From NCBI RefSeq assembly GCF_036416795.1, contig NZ_CP143867.1, positions 1,674,001 to 1,738,000 on the forward strand: a DNA stretch of 64,000 bases. The letters are read 5' to 3'. This document shows positions 45,001 to 52,700 of the stretch, piece after piece. Positions within the stretch are counted from its first letter, which is position 1, and each line of letters starts with the position of its first letter. A program made the translations under genes and the position numbers. The notes below the pieces were generated by a model. It saw nothing but the letters and a program-made list of their open reading frames with translations, was not told where the DNA came from and did no database searches. Origin of the DNA: Bacteroides sp. MSB163. Its GTDB lineage: Bacteria; Bacteroidota; Bacteroidia; Bacteroidales; Bacteroidaceae.

Positions 45001-45353
45001 TGATGAGTGCTGACGGAAGTGGGGAACATAAATATCAGCCTCACGAACAGGATGCGAATGCTAGGGCATTTTTATATTTTAATAGGCATGTTTCTGGGTT
45101 CTATCAAACGGGGGATCAATATTATACCAATGTTAAAAAAGGAAATAATATTGGATGGAATTTTGCTGTTAACCCGTTGGATATTAATCGTACTGGCAAA
45201 GAACGTGGATATCATGATTATCATAATCCTCAAGTCAGGGAGGCCATAAATAGTTTGAGAATAAAAGAAAAATGGTATGATTATGCATCATGGTCGGTTC
45301 CGGTTATTGGTCCTATTGGTATTGGAATTTATAACAGCAAGAGTTCGCGATAA
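39084..45353 (+). CDS. Rhs polymorphic toxin 2, HEYGH metalloprotease-like tip
   Basis: A 2089-residue exported protein. After the signal peptide (about 1-20) comes an acidic stretch and a proline-rich PLDPLDPLEPLDPLLP segment near 85-101. Then follow a SpvB-like domain, FG-GAP/VCBS repeats (DIDGDGNDELV, DFNGDGKMELV, DYNGDGRTDIC), a C-G-E-C-S-G-C cluster near 680, YD repeats, and the Rhs core ending in DEDGE at 1820-1824. The tip, 1825-2089, carries HEYGH at 1949-1953 in FQHEYGHYLQSQ, a zinc-binding HExxH motif. It should be a zinc-protease-type toxin. It lacks the two PPC domains of toxin 1. The last 70 residues are duplicated at 47136. An immunity lipoprotein follows after 35 bp. Confidence 0.87.
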   Translation: MKRNIFFILVLLYSLSGYTQISVDRDSLVIDLSKDKFMEEADADGLYQVVREVNELSSEDGDVRNKVLPLDAPLLTPPLKPLDPLDPLEPLDPLLPAPPSLPELPSTVEIDRAKAVGEIPIQSRIENGSLTYSVPIEIYGGKNGHQPALALSYNSLMGNSIAGYGWCIGGLSYISICNSNYYYDGSNAKPASLDKNSAYSLDGSRLIKISETTSQINYQTEHGNVKVTFYAPSGKYYFDVWYPDGKKVTFGYPTNTSAQITYPITKSVDAFGGYIDFTYLLDNNVYYVTEIKYGSNSTQYGAIQFTYQARNDVQSSYIAGRLMKDSKLLSKIDTYYQSSMLLSTYTLSYDTSIYSFLSKISLKSNGKEVNPLMFYYGGESDESRFQTSTAFLETYFANSKAPDLILHKGKFNSLTRSEGLVAYPNFESYGITAHDSKGNCLYGSRYDPAQNLLVYKNLGDYFCSPVKIQAGNGFQKLYPVDIDGDGNDELVRINYWLHDQNSAKVDITTYDKNMTARNASFLLEGTFAEGSRQSAVPRLFITGDFNGDGKMELVAVSGNKLPKGETRTWSRTTMFNLESRTKIYDQTPFLFDYFKDALFAVDYNGDGRTDICLINGSGTYIHSYQGGTFVQIAYTSGIRNTDISSSSKRELLVEDINGDGLTDFLLGPKRNDYWVEMKQRPCGECSGCRGEIIDNSTIKDDFLPDNDGKVDINKPLGPTTRCIRPIPYGVTHYNSTYKTWTVLLATGSGFVSSTFEFLSNSDTNYQFLFHDLNGDKLPDLAVKSGTQISVHLNRNGKLNTVAESAKVTVDSDSHFITGTIGDGYSCRTSQLLSIKDATVTPISFTRNDARGRMLTGMINSYGVIEKFDYENLTNGSMYWTTSDYNVGFPYNKLYIDVNMVSNAYSIYNGKYISSVSYYYNDAVAHRQGLGFCGFRKIRIYDNNRGIQTEQTFDPMKFGFITQVVTPTAESSYNYHIVTLSNKLIRMFSSSKEEKDKLKNVSVNSSCVYDVYSNVTKETSVYSDGLTITTDKFYHNIDNGTTYRIGLLYDQVTTKTKDGLTWVGRNYIPVFEKNQFPIVTVNYVNGKSASQVTRLYKDGLVTQELLKEYGATTSLKTLYEYDSYGRVIKKTTPLNFVSTYTYNPKGLLYSVKNHKEQETTFEYDDWGRKVKTVSPDGSVETTSYSWATAPASALRLTTVSATGAPTSRTYYDALGREVRSGKQRFDGNYIYTDNVYDERGRLAKVSVPFKGATPAQWNTYTYDSNDRVISLKYASGKEDTFSYSNTSVTSVVDGVSKTEKQDASGNIISVTDPAGTTAYNYRPDGQMNSVIAPGQITTTFGYDDFGRRITMNDPSFGLIEYGYDAMGNGVLETDANGNTTKKTYDNFHRLTKKEVAGQTINYSYNADNLIESEVSSNGTSKTYTYDALMRLKTMKETNVDGKWLEKTFTYASGRISGLAYASNVGSIVTENYTYSYGNLSEVKLNNSTSIWKLTAENSLGLTTGVSTGILTRTYSYDANGIPTGRVVKNGSTVIQNSGYNFNAKTGNLNWRKDNVRNIQESFGYDNLNRLTSFAGKTAAYSNNGNITNISNVGAFVYNDEKPYAIASITPYGTEVPLREQQITYNALRRPTTITENGYVATFTYNGEGNRVKMNLKKNNQVQLNKYYWGNQYEFETGVAGSKEILYLGGDAYSAAAVYVKEGSGAWAVYYLCGDYLGNITHIVNSSGVVKQELSYDAWGRLRNPVNQALYAVGTEPALFLGRGYTGHEHLTAFGLINMNARLYDPVIGRFLSPDPQLQEPYSSQNYNRYSYCLNNPLRYIDEDGEFFFSIFAGFWKAIFQKKNIIKTIWSTFTNEAKMYGGLFTTDKRKSFWGQSWELLSRFTWQLPQTMVGHTYAHISNHVGQVDNVDYWGGATVMSGNNWGQKAVTLSSFIIGDRTISADPNNSVFQHEYGHYLQSQSMGWGYLSRIGIPSLMSADGSGEHKYQPHEQDANARAFLYFNRHVSGFYQTGDQYYTNVKKGNNIGWNFAVNPLDINRTGKERGYHDYHNPQVREAINSLRIKEKWYDYASWSVPVIGPIGIGIYNSKSSR

Positions 45354-45388
45354 AGTGCCCTATTTTATACACATTAATTACCTATATT

Positions 45389-45817
45389 ATGAAAATTATA
45401 AAAATACTAGCTTTATGCTTATTGTCATGCTTGTTATGGGCATGTCCGGAACGAAGTGAGGCATATATTACACTTGTCAATAAATCAGATCAAAATATCG
45501 TTTACCAAGAGTATAGAGATTTTGGTCATACATTTAGTGATGCATTATTTCAATGCTCAGTTGGAGCCGTAGAAATTCAAAAGAGGACATCGGTTGTCAT
45601 AGAGAGTTTAGACTATGCAGGATGGAAAGCCGATTTCAATTACACCCCTTGCATACAATTTTTAATCATGGATGAGCAGACTTATTCCCGATATATGTTT
45701 GAACCTTGTGATACAATTCGCAAATATGTTCCTATTCTTCATCGTTATCGGGTTTCATTAGAAGATATGGAACAGGCAAATTGGACAATAGTATATCCCC
45801 CTGAAGGTGAGAACTGA
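45389..45817 (+). CDS. immunity-type lipoprotein 1
   Basis: A 142-residue lipoprotein with lipobox LLWAC (C19), then YITLVNKSDQNIVYQEYRD, a variable middle and a fixed end EPCDTIRKYVPILHRYRVSLEDMEQANWTIVYPP. It is the first gene after the HEYGH toxin tip, so it is the likely immunity protein. A periplasmic side fits a toxin that acts there. Its N- and C-terminal thirds are nearly identical to those of the genes at 47383 and 47865, while the middle differs. Confidence 0.65.
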   Translation: MKIIKILALCLLSCLLWACPERSEAYITLVNKSDQNIVYQEYRDFGHTFSDALFQCSVGAVEIQKRTSVVIESLDYAGWKADFNYTPCIQFLIMDEQTYSRYMFEPCDTIRKYVPILHRYRVSLEDMEQANWTIVYPPEGEN

Positions 45818-45840
45818 AATATAAAACTAATACATAAAAT

Positions 45841-46501
45841 ATGAAAAAACAAATCATTTTATTAGCAATCAGCATCTTGGGCGTATTCTCTCTTCATGCT
45901 TAGGAAATAAACAAGAGTCTGAGGCAATCCAAAAAGGAAGTAAACTCACAGCCACGTAAGGGCACGGACTGGAATAAACAACCTATCGGTTACGTTTTTG
46001 CAGGTGCAGGCATAGGATATATTCCATCGGTAGAAAAGGTTGAGGGACTGGCTGCTTCTAATTACGTTACGGGACTTGACTGGAGAGTGGGAATGTCTCG
46101 TTACTACAATCGTTGGGGATGGGGAGTACTTGTACAGCAATCGTTCCAAGCAATCAGTTGCTTTCTATGATGGTGTACGTGCTATGGCTATGGATGATAT
46201 AGGGCGGTTATTGTATATTGCCCCTCAATTTACCGGTCGATGGATTTTAGGAGAGAAACTAACCATTTATGGCGCAATCGGTTGGGGGTGGTTGCGCTAT
46301 AAAGAGACAGTGAAAGGAAGCGGATTGGGGGAACTCAGTGGTACAACCAATGCTTTAGGTGGAAATTTCACAGTGGGTCTTGAATATCGTTTGAGTTCGG
46401 TAGTAGGTATGAGCGTAGATCTCGGTTTAATAGGAGGCGAAATAGGGAAACTAAAAGTGGACAATACTGGGTTGCAGGCAACAATTCGAGAAGCCTTATG
46501 A
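45841..46501 (+). pseudogene. broken outer-membrane barrel gene, duplicate of 48317
   Basis: The start MKKQIILLAISILGVFSLHA is as in the intact gene at 48317, but the next codon is TAG (45901) in place of CAG. The frame shifts by one base near 46130-46150. The second half (YDGVRAMAMDDIGRLLYIAPQFTGRW to KVDNTGLQATIREAL) then follows in the +1 frame and stops before the last strands. The gene has three lesions: a nonsense codon, a frameshift and 3' truncation. With the lipoprotein before it, it forms the older half of a duplicated lipoprotein-barrel block. Confidence 0.88.
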
Positions 46502-46502
46502 A

Positions 46503-46613
46503 ATGAATGCGAGCAGAAGAGGAAAAGAATATTTTCAAAAATATTATGATGTATCATGGGATGAAGATAAAAACCCAACTTACAAACCGGTGAGTACTAA
46601 ATTAAAATATTAA
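46503..46613 (+). pseudogene. remnant of a toxin tip C-terminus
   Basis: A 36-codon frame from ATG 46503 to TAA 46611 (GKEYFQKYYDVSWDEDKNPTY within). The frame is open upstream into the end of the broken barrel gene (..QFEKPYE). It looks like the last residues of a toxin domain, now cut off by the rearrangement. The lipoprotein gene 5 bp downstream may be its immunity partner. The assignment rests on context and composition. Confidence 0.45.
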
Positions 46614-46618
46614 ACAGT

Positions 46619-47110
46619 ATGAGAAAGAAAATATTAAAATCTGTATTATGTTTATTGTTATTGGGTTCTTGCGATAGTTGTCTTGAAAAAGGCGAAGCAC
46701 GGTTATGTTTAGAAAACGAATCAGTACAGGATATATCTGTATTGTTGGGAGGAGTACAAACTACGGCAGATGCGGATACGATACTTCCGAATATAGATGC
46801 TCTTAATCTTCTTCACAAAATCCCTAAAGGGAAACAACGCGATATGGGCGGGGTAGGGAAAATACCAGATTGGGATGAAATATTTGAGTACTTGGGTATT
46901 GATACGATGCGTATTTTTATATTAGCTACCGATACAGTAAATATGTATGATTGGAATATAATTCAGAAGAATTATAATATTTTGCAGCGATATGATGTCA
47001 GTGTTGAAGATTTGAGGTACTTAAATGGCTGCTTGTACTATCCACCTATTTCCACCATGCGTGATATCAGAATGTGGCCTCCTTATAGTAAGTGGAATTA
47101 TCCTTTTTGA
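46619..47110 (+). CDS. immunity-type lipoprotein 2 (distant member)
   Basis: A 163-residue protein with a signal peptide and lipobox LLGSC (C18). Its last third, IIQKNYNILQRYDVSVEDLRYLNGCLYYPP, matches the pattern IRKYVPILHRYRVSLEDMEQANWTIVYPP of the three sibling lipoproteins. It is a divergent member of the same family, with a different middle (KIPKGKQRDMGGVGKIPDW). It follows the short toxin remnant by 5 bp, so it is the probable immunity protein of that lost tip. Confidence 0.6.
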   Translation: MRKKILKSVLCLLLLGSCDSCLEKGEARLCLENESVQDISVLLGGVQTTADADTILPNIDALNLLHKIPKGKQRDMGGVGKIPDWDEIFEYLGIDTMRIFILATDTVNMYDWNIIQKNYNILQRYDVSVEDLRYLNGCLYYPPISTMRDIRMWPPYSKWNYPF

Positions 47111-47135
47111 AAATATCTATAGTAAATGAAATATT

Positions 47136-47349
47136 AAAAGGAAATAATATTGGATGGAATTTTGCTGTTAACCCGTTGGATATTAATCGTACTGGCAAAG
47201 AACGTGGATATCATGATTATCATAATCCTCAAGTCAGGGAGGCCATAAATAGTTTGAGAATAAAAGAAAAATGGTATGATTATGTATCATGGTCGGTTCC
47301 TGTTATTGGTCCTATTGGTGTTGGAATCTATAATAGTAGTGCTCGATAA
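47136..47349 (+). pseudogene. orphan duplicate of the last 70 residues of Rhs toxin 2
   Basis: From GGAAATAATATTGG on, this stretch is nearly identical at base level to 45138-45353, the end of the HEYGH toxin gene. It encodes GNNIGWNFAVNPLDINRTGK to YNSSAR, with one A to V change and a shorter end. The frame is open from ATG 47092, within the previous gene, which would give 85 residues. The HEYGH motif is absent, so the fragment alone cannot be the toxin. It is a scar of segmental duplication, or a stored tip for recombination. Confidence 0.85.
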
Positions 47350-47382
47350 AATATTTATTTATAATTGTTTATTATGAAATTT

Positions 47383-47811
47383 ATGAAAATTGCCAAAATA
47401 CTAGGCTTGTGTTTATTGTCATGCATATTATCGGCATGTCCGGAACAGAGCGAGAAATACATTAAACTGGTAAACAAGTCAGAGCGAGATGTTGTTTTTC
47501 AGGCAGACAACGATAATTATTTTGTGAATAATGACATATCCTACATTTGTCAAGGTATAGTCTTTACGATTTTGAAAGACTCGTTGTATCTTTGTCAGAG
47601 TGTAGATTATACAGGTTGGGAAGCCGATTTCAACTTGAGCCCTTATATGACATTTTTGTTTATGGATAAAGAAAACTATGATGAATATCGGGGTGAACCT
47701 TGTGATACGATTCGCAAATATGTTCCTATTTTGCATCATTATCGGGTTTCATTAGAAGATATGGAACAGGCAAATTGGACAATAGTATATCCCCCTAAGG
47801 AAAAGGAATGA
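47383..47811 (+). CDS. immunity-type lipoprotein 3
   Basis: A 142-residue lipoprotein, MKIAKILGLCLLSCILSAC, lipidated at C19. The ATG at 47383 is chosen to match the siblings; earlier in-frame starts exist at 47374 and a TTG at 47365. The start (CPEQSEKYIKLVNKSERD) and the end (EPCDTIRKYVPILHHYRVSLEDMEQ) are shared with the genes at 45389 and 47865. The middle (QADNDNYFVNNDISYICQGI) is its own and may set specificity. It lies 33 bp after the duplicated toxin tail, as the first lipoprotein does after the full toxin. Confidence 0.65.
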   Translation: MKIAKILGLCLLSCILSACPEQSEKYIKLVNKSERDVVFQADNDNYFVNNDISYICQGIVFTILKDSLYLCQSVDYTGWEADFNLSPYMTFLFMDKENYDEYRGEPCDTIRKYVPILHHYRVSLEDMEQANWTIVYPPKEKE

Positions 47812-47864
47812 GAACTTTATGTGATCAATAACAGTTCTCAATAAATTACTTAACTATTAATGTT

Positions 47865-48293
47865 ATGAGAATTACAAGAATACTTGCCTTATGTTTATTG
47901 TCATGCATATTATCGGCATGTCCGGAACAGAGCGAGAAATACATTACACTTGTTAATAAGTCAGAACGAGATATTGTTTACCAAGAATATAGAGATCGAA
48001 ATCTTACAATTGCTGACACGTTATTTTTATGTTCAGTTGGGGCCGTTGGAGTCTCCAAAGGTTTGTCATCTCTTATAGAGAGTGTAGACGATACAGGCTG
48101 GAAAGCTGATTTCAACGTTGTTCCTTGTATGCAATTTCTGATTATGGATCGTGAAATCTATCGTAGATATATGTTTGAACCTTGTGATACAATTCGCAAA
48201 TACGTTCCTATTCTTCATCGTTATCGGGTTTCATTAGAAGATATGGAACAGGCAAATTGGACAATAGTATATCCCCCTGAAGGTGAGAACTGA
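47865..48293 (+). CDS. immunity-type lipoprotein 4
   Basis: A 142-residue lipoprotein with lipobox LSAC (C19). Its start, CPEQSEKYITLVNKSERDIVYQ, is like gene 3, and its end (MFEPCDTIRKYVPILHRYRVSLEDMEQ to YPPEGEN) is identical to gene 1. It is thus a mosaic of the two, or the parent of gene 1. With the intact barrel gene 23 bp downstream it forms the second copy of the lipoprotein-barrel block; even the intergenic bases match those at 45818-45840. Confidence 0.65.
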   Translation: MRITRILALCLLSCILSACPEQSEKYITLVNKSERDIVYQEYRDRNLTIADTLFLCSVGAVGVSKGLSSLIESVDDTGWKADFNVVPCMQFLIMDREIYRRYMFEPCDTIRKYVPILHRYRVSLEDMEQANWTIVYPPEGEN

Positions 48294-48316
48294 AACATAA
48301 AACTAATACATAAAAT

Positions 48317-49045
48317 ATGAAAAAGCAAATCATTCTATTAGCAATCAGCATTCTGGGAGTATTCTCTCTTCATGCTCAGGAAATAAACAAAAGTCTGACG
48401 CAATCCGAAAAGGAAGTAAATTCACAGCCACGTAAGGGAACGGACTGGAGTAAACAACCCATCGGTTACGTCTTTGGAGGTGTAGGTATAGGGCATATTG
48501 TCTCCACAGAAGAGGTTGAGGGGACATCGTATATGTCCACAGGACTTGATTGGAGAGTAGGCATGTCTCGTTATTACAACCGTTGGGGTTGGGGAGTGCT
48601 GGTACAGCAGTTTCGCGCCAAAGAGACAATGTCTCTCACTGACGGTTTTCAAACGATGGAGATGAAAGACGTAGGACGATTATTGTATATTGCTCCTCAG
48701 TTTACCGGGCGATGGGTTTTAGGGGAGAAGTTAACCATTTACGGTGCAGTAGGATGGGGATGGTTACGTTATAAAGAAACTCTTAAAGCAGATGGCTTAG
48801 GCAAAATTAATGCTACGGCAAATGCTTTAGGCGGGAACTTTACGGTGGGACTTGAATATCGTTTGAGTTCAGTAATAGGTTTAAGCGTGGATGCCGGTCT
48901 TGTGGGAGGCGAAATCGGAAAACCGAAAGTTGACAATGATGAACTGCAAGCCGCGATGGATGAACTGTATACCGGCAAAATGGATGCCAGTCGCCTATAT
49001 GCAACGGTAGGGGCACATATCTATATTTGGAAGAAAAAGAGATAA
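48317..49045 (+). CDS. outer-membrane beta-barrel protein, intact copy
   Basis: A 242-residue exported barrel. The signal peptide is 1-20 (LHA before Q21). Alternating strands include GYVFGGVGIGHIV, DWRVGMSRYYNRWGWGVLVQQ, RLLYIAPQFTGRWVLGEKLTIYGAVGWGWLRYKE and NFTVGLEYRLSSVIGLSVDAGLVGG, ending in ATVGAHIYIWKKKR. It is an OMP_b-brl-type protein of unknown role. A broken copy lies at 45841. Linkage to the immunity lipoproteins in both copies suggests that the two act together, perhaps as surface protection or receptor; this is inferred. Confidence 0.8.
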   Translation: MKKQIILLAISILGVFSLHAQEINKSLTQSEKEVNSQPRKGTDWSKQPIGYVFGGVGIGHIVSTEEVEGTSYMSTGLDWRVGMSRYYNRWGWGVLVQQFRAKETMSLTDGFQTMEMKDVGRLLYIAPQFTGRWVLGEKLTIYGAVGWGWLRYKETLKADGLGKINATANALGGNFTVGLEYRLSSVIGLSVDAGLVGGEIGKPKVDNDELQAAMDELYTGKMDASRLYATVGAHIYIWKKKR

Positions 49046-49151
49046 CGTCTTCTATTAATGTTTAATTATGTCCGGATAAAACATTTTTCTCAGCTAAAAG
49101 GTTATTTATGTAGTATGGTAACAAAGATATTATTTATTTATTATTTGTCAT

Positions 49152-49159
49152 TATCTTTG
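49152..49159 (+). promoter_or_regulatory. -7 box of the gene at 49221
   Basis: TATCTTTG is a full match to TAnnTTTG, 61 bp before the start codon. The gene after it has its own promoter, separate from the toxin array. Confidence 0.6.
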
Positions 49160-49220
49160 TAGTCATATCATATCAATGATGTCATTGAGTAAGGAAGCTA
49201 CACTTTTGAATTGATTAAGA

Positions 49221-49700
49221 ATGAGTAATATCTTTAAAAGACTATTCTCCATATTGGGGAACGATGAAAGTAAACCGGACTTTCGGATCTGCTGTACCCC
49301 TATGGAGGTATTTGATAAACAGAAAGTAAAAGCCATTGTAAAACAGTGGCTTTTGTTCATTGCTGAATACGAAACCCTGCCTAATGACATCATTGCATTG
49401 AACTTCAACTTGTGGGAAGCTGTCGAAGAAAATGGGCAGAGCTGCTATACACTCGAACTGACAGGCTCTAAACAATATGACGTGGAAAATGATGACTGGG
49501 CCTGTGAAGAAGATTTCGATCCGAGAGAAAGGAACTGTGATGCTTTGCAACTTTCCAGCGAAATTCCGTGGGAGGAAGTACTGAACGGCCTGGTGGAAGT
49601 TCTGAAAGAGTTAAAGAAAGATCTGAAAGAAATAAGTCTTTTTCAGGTGAAACATATAACAGTTGGGTTTGCGGAAGGCGATCTGATAGTTATAAAATAG
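49221..49700 (+). CDS. acidic cytoplasmic protein of unknown function
   Basis: A 159-residue acidic protein without signal peptide or membrane helix. Features are FKRLFSILGNDESKPDFRI at the start, a tryptophan-rich middle (KQWLLFIAEYETLPNDIIALNFNLWEAVEENG), ENDDWACEEDFDPRERNC and a helical LNGLVEVLKELKKDLKE. I do not recognise a family. The size, acidity and place at the end of the toxin array would fit an immunity protein of the SMI1 or Imm type, but no motif proves it. It converges with the reverse-strand PUL regulator; the 45-bp gap holds no clear terminator. Confidence 0.6.
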   Translation: MSNIFKRLFSILGNDESKPDFRICCTPMEVFDKQKVKAIVKQWLLFIAEYETLPNDIIALNFNLWEAVEENGQSCYTLELTGSKQYDVENDDWACEEDFDPRERNCDALQLSSEIPWEEVLNGLVEVLKELKKDLKEISLFQVKHITVGFAEGDLIVIK

Positions 49701-49745
49701 AAACCTTCTGCAATGTGTGTAAGCAGATCTGATCCTAAGGTCGTG

Positions 49746-52700
49746 CTACTTGAAGAATGAACTGGGCGTTTGCTTATATTGTTTCACAAAGCAACGGGTG
49801 AAGTACTTGGGATCATTAAATCCCACCCGGTAGGCTATTTCTGATACAATGACGTTATTGGTGCTATTCTCTAATATTTTCTTGGCAATCTGTAGCCTGT
49901 ATAATTGGATGAAACGTACCGGCGGAAGTCCGGTGAGTGATACGAATTTCTTATAAATCACTGTATAACTGATGTTCAGTCTTTCTGTCAGATCCTTTAC
50001 ACCGAATTGAGGATCAGCATAGTTCTTTTCCAGAATATTCATAACTTCGTTCATGAACTGCTGGTCGGATTGTCCCACTTCCAGCAGAATAGGATTTAAG
50101 TCTTGTTCTACGAATTTCTTCTGACGCAAATCCCTGTTCTTCAAGATGGAGTCTATGTGGGCTAATAATACGGATTGTTCGAAAGGCTTGGTGATATATC
50201 CGTCTACTCCGTTTTCATAGCTTTCTATCCGGGCAGTCTCACTTGAATTTGCCGTGAGAAGCAGGAAAGGAATGTGACTTAAAAGTTTGTCCTCGCGCAG
50301 TCTTTTGCAGAAATCGGAACCATCGCATACGGGCATCATTAGATCGGATACAATGAAATCGGGCACGATATTCTGGGCTGTCTTATAGCCTTGCTCACCG
50401 TTGTTTGCTTCAGCGATATTGTATTTTTCTTTTAGCATATTCTTGATATAATGACGCATATCGGGATTGTCTTCTACCAATAACAAAGTCGGCTTGCTCC
50501 TGTCTATAGGAATGAACGGCTCGATTTTGTCTTCAACGGGTACGGGCTCTTTATATTCCTCATGAATTTCATTCTCCGCTGCGTCCGCCAGCGTAATGGG
50601 GAAATATAATCTGAAAGATACACCTTCTTTTTCCGAACTCTTGACTTTAATCGTTCCGCCTAATAGGTTGATAAGCTCTTTTACGATGTGAAGTCCGATG
50701 CCCGTACTGCTCTGTCCGTAGTTTGTATATTTGTTCTGTTCGGGTATCCGGTAGAAACGGTTGAATATTTTGTCTATTTCGTCAGGAGCTATTATGCTGC
50801 CACTGTTGGTGACGGAGATAAACTGCATGAGTTTGTTCGACTTGTCGATGAATTGGTTGGCATGCAATGTGATTTTTCCTTTATCGGGAGTATGCTTGAT
50901 GGCGTTGGATAATAGATTGAACAGTATCTTATGCAGGTTTTCCTTATCAGAATAGATATGGTCACTCTTCAGGCGGTATATCTTTTCAAAGCTGATGTTT
51001 CGTTCTTTCATCAGGTTGGAAAAGTCGGTTATTGTTGTGTTCAGGAACTTGCTGAAGTTGAATTGAGAGTAATTGAGCGTTAAGTTCTGGGTATCGATCT
51101 TGCGTAAGTCAATCAGTTGGTTGACCAGTGAAAGCAGGTATTGGGCATTCCGGTTGATAATCTGTAAGTCCTCTTTTTCTTTGGGATCGGTAGTTTGCCT
51201 GACAAGCTGGCTTGCCGGTCCTTGTATCAGGGTCAGGGGTGTCTTAAACTCGTGTGCGAGGTTGGTGAAATAGGATAGCTTCTCTTTGTTGATAGCCTCC
51301 ATCTGTTCGGACATGATCTCTATCTTTTCTTTCAGAAGTTTCTGGATATGCTGTTGCCTTGCATTATACCAATAGATGATATAAAGCAGAATGGACACTA
51401 TCAATATAGCGATAAGTGAGTAGAACCATCCTGTTTTATAGAATGGGGGATGTACGATAATGCTGAGACAGGTGGCCTCAGTAGACCAGGTGTTGTCGTG
51501 GTTGGTGCATCGTATTTCCAGCATATACTTTCCTGGCGACAGGTTGGTGTATTTGGCGTTTCTTTTTACCAATCCAGTGTTCCAGTGTTCTTCCAGTTCA
51601 TGAATGCGATGGAAGTAGAACACCTTTTCCGGTTCGATATAGTCCAGGCAGCTGAATGTGATTTCAAAGGAATTCTGTGGTGGATATAAATGCAGTTCCT
51701 TGGTTGTTGAGATACTTACAGGCAGATTGTCGCTGTTCAGATAAGGTATCAACTGGCTGCCGTTACAGACAACACTGGTGAGGGTTATTGTCCGCTGCTT
51801 TTGCTTGGGCAGGTTTACCAGCGGGCTGAATGTTACGAAACCATCGATAGTTCCCAGTAACATATTGTGATTGATGGTCCTGCAACCGGATCTTTTATAG
51901 AACTGGGGCACCAGCAATCCGTCTCCTTCATCGAACTTGAAGGCCCGTTTTGTATTGATATCGAAGAAGTAAATGCCTTTTAAGGTACTGATCCACAAGT
52001 TCCCGTTCTCATCGTCCAGAATGTTTGAGATGCTGGTATCCGAAAGACCGCAGCGCACGGCATAGTTCTTGAATGTATATTTTTCGCTGTTGCTGTTGTC
52101 TTCCAGCAAGTAGATGCCATTTCCGAGGCTACCCAGATAAATCTCTCCCTTTTTAGTTTCGAATATACAAGTGATCTTTTCATTGATTTTGCTTTCGGGA
52201 TCATCCAGTTTGTGCTGATAGTATATACATTCGTAGGTATTCCTGGAATTCTCCAGGTCGATGACGTATACGCCGTTTCCGCCAATCCATAATCTTGACT
52301 GTGAGTCGATGAAGATTGTATTCATGTTATGAACGGGCTCTTTGGATTGTGTGTAAAACTTTAGCCGGTTGATAGCTCCCGTAGAGAAATCGAGTGTATT
52401 GATATGGTTGCCGTTACATATCCACAATGCATTTCTGGCAGAGTCCAGAGCTATGTCATAGATGTCATCGGAGGTCAGGGAGGAATTCGAGCTGTTGTAA
52501 TGTTCGAATACGGGGTGTGACAGATTGTTTTTATCCAGTTTATCCAGCCCTCCGCCTATTGTTGATATCCAGTAATTGCCATGTAAATCCTGAATGATGT
52601 CCGAGATATTGTTGTGAGCCAGTGAGCGAGGATCTCCCGGATTGTGTTTGAAGAACGAAAAGGAGTCGGTGTCTTTCCTCTTAATGGCAAGTCCGCCATC

